Positions 57,291-64,000 of a stretch of 64,000 nt of DNA are shown piece after piece (the stretch's first letter is position 1; each line of letters starts with the position of its first letter). The notes beneath the pieces are model-generated. The model did no database searches and was not told where the DNA came from. It saw only the letters and a program-made list of their open reading frames with translations. A program made the translations under genes and the position numbers. Source of the stretch: Rugalucina vietnamica (lineage: Eukaryota > Mollusca > Bivalvia > Lucinida > Lucinidae); contig OZ024876.1 in assembly GCA_964017185.1 (NCBI GenBank), positions 36,012,406 through 36,076,405 on the forward strand, written 5' to 3'.

Positions 57291-57945
57291 AAAACAATAT
57301 TGCGAATTCTAGAATCCGAAATTATTTTTAAATTTCCAGTTACTGTATATGTCCGGCGGGTTGATAAAGATATTTTGAATCTTTACACTCTCAAGACTTA
57401 GGAGTATTAGCATGGATATCAAGATCAGAAACAAGTTTATTGAAATTAAAAATTGCATTTCTGATTGGTTTGTTATATTTGTAACAAATAATAGGAGGTT
57501 CCGAGTCCGATTTGTCCTGGAATATACTTGGTAAATCAATAAAGTCAATTCCTTTATTAATGAATGGAATTTTAATGAAATACCGTATATGATTAGATTC
57601 GGAATCGATAAATGGACGAAGAGCGTGTTGAGTATAACATCTTGTCAGCAGTGCAGCATCGTACATTTGATGATTTCTATCGTAAAATCTGTTAGCCTCT
57701 GTGTCCAAGGAACGTAATACAGCAATAGGTAGAGAACTAAGATAAGAAAGCATAGAATGTCGACCGTGTTCCCTTAGTTTAGCCGCTAAATCATTAAGGG
57801 AAGTGTTCAATTTCATTGCAGCGCACCGTTTTCGCTTGTCATTACCCCTTTTCCTTATACCATGAGATCTAGATTTACGTTTACGAGACTCTAAAAGTGT
57901 AAGAACATCACAATCGGGCATTTTAGAAATATTACCTTCAAAACC
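57291..57945 (-). pseudogene. Penelope-like ORF, N-terminal region
   Basis: Reads MPDCDVLTLLESRKRKSRSH, a basic GIRKRGNDKRKRCAAMKLN, NDLAAKLREHGRHSML, EANRFYDRNHQMYDAALLTR, FIKIPFINKGIDFIDLPSIF, ICYKYNKPIRNAIFNFNKLV, DLDIHANTP, followed in another frame by CKDSKYLYQPAGH. From memory this is the N-terminal region upstream of the reverse transcriptase in the same element family as 3250-3567. The catalytic part is absent. Confidence 0.55.
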
Positions 57946-58484
57946 TCTAAGCTGTAGAGCAACCTAGGAACAATATAAGCCTGATATATCTTGTAAGAGA
58001 CTTTTGGTCCAACCCCGTTTGATCCATGGAAACCAGACTTCATCAGAGCATATCCAGTGCGCCTTGCAATGGAGATTCTTTCTTTAACATTTTCTTTCTG
58101 GTCTGATCGCAGGAGTCCCAGATGCGTTGTCTCAGATGTTGGTGCTATAGGTTTGGTTCCCAGCATCCATTCTGTACATACTGCTTGCTTGTCTCTTGTA
58201 TCACAGCGTTTACACACTATGTTGGTCTTTTGAAGATGAATGATATATCTTTTCTCCCCTGAGAAAGCACTTGCTATGGCCAACATCATAAGCATCTCAT
58301 CTGGGTCCTCTGTTATCATCAAAACATCATCCGCACACGTTGGGCAACCCACGTATATGTGGCCAATGAATTTTCCCAGGCTATTCCGTCGGATTTCAAC
58401 TAGGAGCCCATTCACATACACTTTGTAAAAATGCGTGGACAAGGACACCTTGGAGTCTCTGGAAACTGCCCTCCATTTCATTTT
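57946..58484 (-). pseudogene. LINE reverse-transcriptase fragment (fourth family)
   Basis: About 180 codons: KVYVNGLLVEIRRNSLG, the palm motif TCADDVLMI, AIASAFSGEKRYIIHLQKTN, ETTHLGLLRSDQ, YQAYIVPRLLYSLEVL. The catalytic DD is present. The sequence switches directly to Penelope-like coding sequence after SLEVL at ~57945. Confidence 0.7.
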
Positions 58485-59990
58485 TCTACATTCATCATTA
58501 CCCGGTTGTAAAAAATAAAATTACATACAGATTAATATAAAAACTTACAAAACGATTTTAAATCCATATGGCCTATTGTGGGCCTATTTTATGGTTATAC
58601 TATGTCATCCAAAAGCGCCTAGTGGATCAAGAATGATTAGAGAACTATATTTTAGTGCGCGACTCGACCGCATCACTCCTTGAGGACTAGCGATCATATC
58701 CTACAGAACGAAACCAGGTGCTGCGTTGGAGGGGCGCTGATGGCAATGGATGGTGCAATGTAGAGAAGAAAAACAAATTTGGCGCAAACAGGGCTAAGAC
58801 ATCCTGAAAACACTGATTTTCAATTTTGTTTTGTTGGGCAGCTTGGTTTATTCCTTGAGGATGGTATATTGTATCCAGAAACCTCACAGTGTCCTTACAG
58901 TGTAACTTAAAAATTTTGTCATCAGAATTCGCGGTCAAGGTCACGGCAGCCATTTTGTTTTTGTGTTTATAAAAAGTGTTCTAGTCCTCCATTGAACTCC
59001 TAGTCCATAAAAAGTCTCCCGATATTTTAACATTTTAGCCTAATCTCTTATCCAGTTAACTTTTACCCTGTGATTAAGCAACGTGTGAACTTAGTGCAGA
59101 GGCTGGGGATAACGATCTATAGCAGCACAAGAAGAATTCCTTGGATTGGTAAATGTGTGTACAGAACAGTAAAGGTCATTTTATTATTATTTTATTGTTG
59201 TTTTAACGAAGAGAACAATATCTGGAACATAGTACAGTAACAGATACATAATCGCTGAATAAATTTGTTGAACGAGTCTACAAGATCAACAAAGAAGACG
59301 CCCTCATGAATGCTGTTTTTTAAAGACTTAGAGATTTGTCGCCTGTGCTGCTAGATTGGTCGCAGTGTACCTTCACTCAAAAAAAAAATCATCTTCCATA
59401 TTTTATCTTTAGTAATAGTGATTTTGGCTAGATTTTTTTTTTTTTACTGGTAGCCGTTTTAGTAAGGCTAAGTCTCAATTTTTTGTGTAAATTAGCCTGC
59501 ATTTTATCAGTTTTTATTATTACTCAATTTTTAAGGTGTGTCTTAGATTATTTTTACTGAAATTAAATTACTAAGCCATAGTTATACTAAAGTGGTATCA
59601 AGCCTCATTTTTTTGTGCAAATTAGTTTGTATTTTATTGATTTTAAGGTACATCTTAAACTATTTTACTCAAATCAAATTACTAAGCTACATGAATCACA
59701 TCTAAGTCAAATAAGGTATTGGTTTATAAATTGAATCATAGTCTCTCATAATAATTGTGCCAGAGAGAAGTAATTATTAATTCTTTTACATGTATTGATT
59801 TTTATTCTTTGAGGGTGATTAATCACTTGGGTTTTTAGCGCATGTTTGAACTGTCAAAGGATATCTTATTTTTTATTTTTGCACGTGTATGAGATAGAAT
59901 ATTATTATTCCAATCTTTTTTTCTTTCAATCTGAGAAAGTCTGGCGGATTTTTGTACTGATTATGTGTGGATCAAAAGCACTCCTCCCTT
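58485..59990. other. Mostly unrecognised; tandem duplication before the LINE
   Basis: 59461-59576 and 59595-59690 are diverged copies of one sequence (TCTCAATTTTTTGTGTAAAT / CCTCATTTTTTTGTGCAAAT; AAATTAAATTACTAAGCC / AAATCAAATTACTAAGCT). This may be the promoter-bearing 5' UTR of the LINE that follows. A minus-strand 88-codon frame at 58687-58953 with a good start context (AAAATGGCTGCC) is not recognised. Confidence 0.45.
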
Positions 59991-60103
59991 AACGCCTATC
60001 ATTTAAAAATTGTGGCTGTAGCACCTTTGCTGTTTGGTAGAGACTACATTTGGTTGATTTCCCGAGTTATATACAAAATAATCTTTTTTTACAAACCGTG
60101 AGC

Positions 60104-62856
60104 ATGGACAGTGATCAAATAGCTCCACGAAGGAGTGGTAGACAGAAAAGTCGCATCTCTGTGGTAACGTCTGAATCAGATATAAGAGATAACTCACTAA
60201 ACCTGAAAAAGGCCCTAGAAAAAAAGGCCGAAAATTGTTTGACTGACATAAAGATTAATCATGAAGTAAAAGATGGTGGCAATCACATATATACAATGTC
60301 CACAGCTGTGTATGAAGTGTATAAATGTAACTCATTAAATTTCTTTGAGAAGAAGTGCAATCATGGGGTTCCGAAAATTAAACATATACACGACCAAACA
60401 GGGCTAAATGTGAAAACACAAGTTAAACTATACTCTAAACATAGCAACAAATATACAGAGCAGCTAAAGTATTGCATCAGCTTCTTTCACACAAAATGTA
60501 AACTCTTAGTGAATGGTAAAGCAGTCCATGAATTTAAAAAAGACCATAAAGAAATTGTAAAAATGGTTCTCAGCTGTAGAAACCTCAATGATACTGATAA
60601 GGAAATCTATGAAAAAATCTGTTCGGCATTAAATAACATGTCTTTAGCATCAGAAGGTAGAAAGAATGGGGTGCGATACTCCCCCTCCATCCCTGCTCAG
60701 AAAGCAGTCCCTAAAACTAAGACTAGTCATGACAGCTTACATATAGATAACAATGTAGGCCAACTCTCAATTAAAGACTCTGCCGGCACATATGATACTT
60801 CTGATACCCAGATTAATACTGTCTTAGAGCATGACAATCCCCAGGCCCAGATATGCATGCATTGTGACAAGGTTGTGGAGACTCTGGCTATTGAATACAC
60901 AACCTGTAGTACATGGTACCACTATCTATGCGAGTGTAACGGGATAGTCTCCCTTGTAGAATACGTTGGTGCAACGTATTAGCGGCATATTAGCGGGTAG
61001 TAATATGCAAATTAGAAACTCGAAACTTTGTGATTAGAGTAAGTGTTAGGTATATAGCGCAGTAAACCACCCTTGGTGGATGAGCATGCTTTTCCACTGA
61101 CGGGGTTTCTATGGCTTGGCTCGGCTGTTCGTTACATTTGGTGGCAGCGGTGGGATGATGACAACTGCCAGAACGGAGTTGCCTTACCCATGTAGTCCCC
61201 AGGCCAAGACTCGGGACGAGTCTTCTCGGAGGGGGAAGTAATGTGACGGGATAGCCTCCCTTGGAAAAATACGTTGGTGCAACGTATAAGCGGCTTATTG
61301 AGTGCTTGTGATATGCAAATTTCAAACTCGAAACTTTGTGAATCGAGTTAGTGTTGAGTATATAGCGCAGTAAACCACCCTTGGTGGATGAGCATGCTTT
61401 TCCACCGATGGGGTTTGCTGTGGCTTGGCTCGGCTGTTCGTTACACGAGAATTTATCACATGAATTCTTTGAAAGACATACTGAAGACCTTACTGCTGTC
61501 TATTAATGCATGTTATGTACTCTTATTAATTCAGCAAACTGTGATGACTTGACTACCCCAACAAATCTTAGAGAGCCACATGTGCAAAAGCATATTAACT
61601 TAGCCACTTCAATAGCGCTGGATTTAACAATCCCTTCTTCCCAGATGAGTAATAAGTACTCAAATTCGACTAACTCAAGTAGTTGCGTTTCATCTGCTGC
61701 CATATTGGAGAACCCAACCGTACCTACCCCAAGAACTGTAGCTTCTGCTCCCTATATGCCTCCTCCACCTTGCATTTCATCTGCCGGTGTCACGGCTGTT
61801 GATGTTTCCCACTGTGTCTCCAAACCCATGTCAGCCCCAACTGTAGCCTCCCTTAACACATATACCAACTTAAGCTTATATAGTGTCTATGGAAAATGAA
61901 ATAAAAGAGCTGGAGTCCTCTAACAGATTGCTCAAGCTTAAACTGCTCTCTGTACAACCCACGTTTCTCCCATGTCATATTCTCAGCCCTCCCAAAGTAA
62001 TGGTGGTGACTTAGCTGTGTCCATGCGTGATCTACAGAACCGGGTATTGTCACTTGAAGTAAAACTGCTAGAACAAAGACTCAATTCCTTGGAAACACCT
62101 CACCAATGGGGTGGATTTGGTGGTCACTATTGGCAAAATGGTAAAGGATACGCCCCTGGTAGCCCATATTCTCCTGTATACACACATATGTCCCATCCAT
62201 GGCTTGGAAACTATCCAAACAATTGTAGCCAACAGAATGCATGGTCTCTACCTTATTCTGGATACCATGTTCCTAATAACAATTACTATAATTGGTCTGA
62301 TGAGACACCTGTCTGTACAAGTGGAAATTACTACACCCACAGTGTCCCTTCCAGGGATGATATTTCTCCAGGGTCTAGTGACTTTCATTCTTATACATTA
62401 CACCCAAATGTTAAGTATGGCCCTCATACAGATACAGAGTACCCAACAGTTCATCCTGTAGCTCATCAAGGCATCAACGACGCTGAAACAGGAGGAAGCA
62501 AAGATAATGTTCCCTCTATAGGTAGCCAGATTCCAGTGCATTTTTCCCACAGAGGCCGCAGGCCGAACGTGAGAATGAAGAACCCAAACAACAACATGAC
62601 TCATGGGAAGGAGGATGTTGCAGGTCAGTCGGAAGCACATCCGATAGTCCTGGGACAGTCTCCATCTCCCCAATTAAAAGGTCCTGCACGCAACTCGGAT
62701 ATGACAAAGGGGAAGAAATTACCCCTCTTACCAGACCCCACTCCCAAGAGCCCAAAACAGACTCACAGGAACCGACTTCGAATTCCAGCCCCCACATCAG
62801 TGATATCCAAAATCAACGAAACAATAGAACACCAGAAAGAAACAAGATTACATTAA
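60104..62856 (+). pseudogene. LINE ORF1: basic N-terminus, PHD finger, coiled coil, low-complexity tail
   Basis: Likely start MDSDQIAPRRSGRQKSRISV at 60104. A lysine-rich region follows, then a PHD finger: CMHCDK, TTCSTWYHYLC (C-x4-H-x2-C), interrupted by the TRIM, then an in-frame TAA at 61504 and CMLC. Downstream is a Ser/Thr/Pro-rich part (61510-61899), a coiled coil (MENEIKELESSNRLL in one frame, MRDLQNRVLSLEVKLLEQ in another) and a Tyr/Asn/Gly/Pro-rich tail. At least one stop and two frame changes. The role is RNP assembly by analogy with other ORF1 proteins. Confidence 0.75.
60935..61445 (+). mobile_element. TRIM: two ~203 bp LTRs with a 105 bp interior
   Basis: LTR1 60935-61136 and LTR2 61242-61445, each running TGTRACGGGATAG...GTTCGTTACA. 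The interior starts TTTGGTGGCAGCGGTGGGAT, a plausible tRNA primer-binding site, and ends in a purine tract (CGGAGGGGGAAG). CGAG occurs on both sides. No coding sequence. By eye the LTRs differ at about one position in ten, so it is old, but younger than the LINE it sits in. Confidence 0.85.
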
Positions 62857-64000
62857 CCTCTCTTAACGTTAAAAACGCTAATACAAATATCATTTTCTTA
62901 AAATATTTTTCAAGTAACACAGACATACTTTTACTGCAGGAACACTGGCTGCATAACTATCAATCTGGCTTATTGGCAGAAGTCCTATGTGGTGGATATC
63001 AGATCAAATGTATTGATGATGATAATCCTATTCTTCCTTCTCAGCATCCCCGTGGACAGGCCGGTACTGCTATTCTTTAGAGCCCTTCCTTAGATTCATG
63101 TATTGAAAAGATGGATGACGGTGAACATTGAATCAATGTTATAACTGTTAAAGCATCACCCAAACCACTTTGTATAATGAACGTTTACATGCCTTCCAGG
63201 GGATCTACGGAAGCAGATGCTGAGTATGAGGAAACACTTGACCAAATCCATGAAATTGTTATCAAATTTAACGCCTCTCATGATATTGTTATCGGTGGTG
63301 ATTGGAATGGGTCTCTTCACCGAACCAAATATTGTGCCCATGACTCCTTGCTGAGGTCTTTTCTCAAAGAGCACAGTCTAATTCTACCGGTAAATTATCC
63401 TGTTAGAGACACCTTCTTTCATGCATCTAGTGACTGCTCATCTCAAATTGACTATTTCGTTGTATCACGGCTCTCTAAATTAGAGGAAGTAGCCTCTATA
63501 GAGGACATGCACTATCTCAACGTGTCTGATCATACCCATATTATGCTGAGCCTCTCACAAATACTATTACTCAAAATTCCCAAGTATTAAAACCAAAAAT
63601 CAGATGGAACAAATGCGATCTCAATGAGTACCACTCTTTTGTCGAAAGCTCTCTTAGCAGGGACTCCCCACCTGAACTAGAGTCCAATATGGATGTGGAC
63701 CTAGCTCTCTTGAAACTTACAAACACTCTTTATAATGCATCTTGTAGTGCTACAAAGCAGAGTAATCCAAAGAAATAAAAAAAAATCACGTCTCCCAATC
63801 TGGAATGATAAAATACAGGAGGCTGTTAGTGATAGCAAGAGAGCTCATTGGATGTGGAAGAAGGCTGGTAGACCCAGAGACCCGAATAACGACTATCTGA
63901 GGAGAAAAAAGACCGCAAGAAGACAGATGCGTCTAACTATACGGTCAGAGATAAACTTTCAACGTGATATGAAGCTTAACCTCATCATGGAGACTCGTGA
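62838..64000 (+). pseudogene. LINE ORF2, endonuclease and linker (incomplete at window edge)
   Basis: Endonuclease motifs: TSLNVKNANTNIIFLKYF, DILLLQEHWL, CIMNVYMPSRGS, IVIGGDWNGSL, CSSQIDYFVVSR, NVSDHTHIMLSL. After it comes the basic linker ending AHWMWKKAGRPRDPNNDYL, RRKKTARRQMRL typical between endonuclease and reverse transcriptase. In-frame stops occur at ~63078 and ~63128 and near 63775. ORF2 starts close to or overlaps the end of ORF1 in another frame. Confidence 0.8.

Larger units (their letters stand above)
60000..64000 (+). mobile_element. CR1-like LINE with PHD-finger ORF1 (runs off the window)
   Basis: ORF1 (60104-62856) followed by ORF2 endonuclease (62838 onward). PHD-type zinc fingers in ORF1 are known from CR1-clade LINEs. 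The element has premature stops and frame changes and is split by a 511 bp TRIM at 60935-61445. The 5' boundary lies somewhere before 60104. The reverse transcriptase would be beyond 64000. Confidence 0.75.

Noticed and set aside
58687-58953. Minus-strand MAAVTLTANSD... frame as a first exon
   Set aside because: Good start context but no domain, no donor site I can defend and no partner exon.

Overview
The window is eukaryotic, AT-rich and made almost entirely of transposable elements. The repeat types (a dense family whose ends carry the 11-mer GCTCACCTGAG, a tRNA-type SINE, L1/Tx1-like and CR1/Jockey-like LINEs, Penelope-like fragments) and one neurotrophin gene suggest a lophotrochozoan, most likely a bivalve mollusc. 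The phylum is inferred from repeat style and gene content; no marker gene here proves it.

Layout. 1-1.0 kb: a ~187 bp satellite organised as trimers. 1.1-20 kb: a nest of one non-autonomous family (here the A/B family: hairpin terminus A, palindromic terminus B), inserted into and by other elements (palindromic C elements, an E element, two hAT-like elements, a nearly complete 4.4 kb LINE). 20-24.6 kb: Penelope-like 3' ends and a 1.8 kb TTAA-flanked element with ~525 bp inverted arms. 24.7-30 kb: a second copy of the same LINE, broken by two nested insertions. 30-36.4 kb: a palindromic repeat, a mariner-type MITE carrying four RFX-like X-boxes, and two more A/B elements. 37.3-41.5 kb: a second LINE family with an (AATTG)n tail. 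41.5-48.1 kb: mostly unrecognised sequence with simple repeats.

The one host gene I can support is a secreted neurotrophin at 48147-48911 (+). Its coding sequence is in one exon, with a signal peptide, a polybasic cleavage region and the full six-cysteine knot. Just downstream is another TTAA-flanked element (49439-51381), then a SINE with a 10 bp target duplication (52220-52541).

54-58.5 kb is a patchwork of C elements, Penelope-like pieces, two reverse-transcriptase fragments and a decayed Tc1/mariner-like element. The right end (about 60.0-64.0 kb) is a CR1-like LINE with a PHD finger in ORF1. That finger is split by a 511 bp LTR mini-element (TRIM). ORF2 runs off the window.

The most useful signals are the A/B family, which looks like a Helentron/HINE-type rolling-circle derivative that inserts into T runs and carries repeated nuclear-receptor, E-box and YY1-like motifs; the spread of RFX X-box palindromes by two unrelated repeats; and the cases where two copies of a repeat give filled and empty sites, so insertion boundaries can be read directly. 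No alignment or database search was run; similarities were judged by eye.
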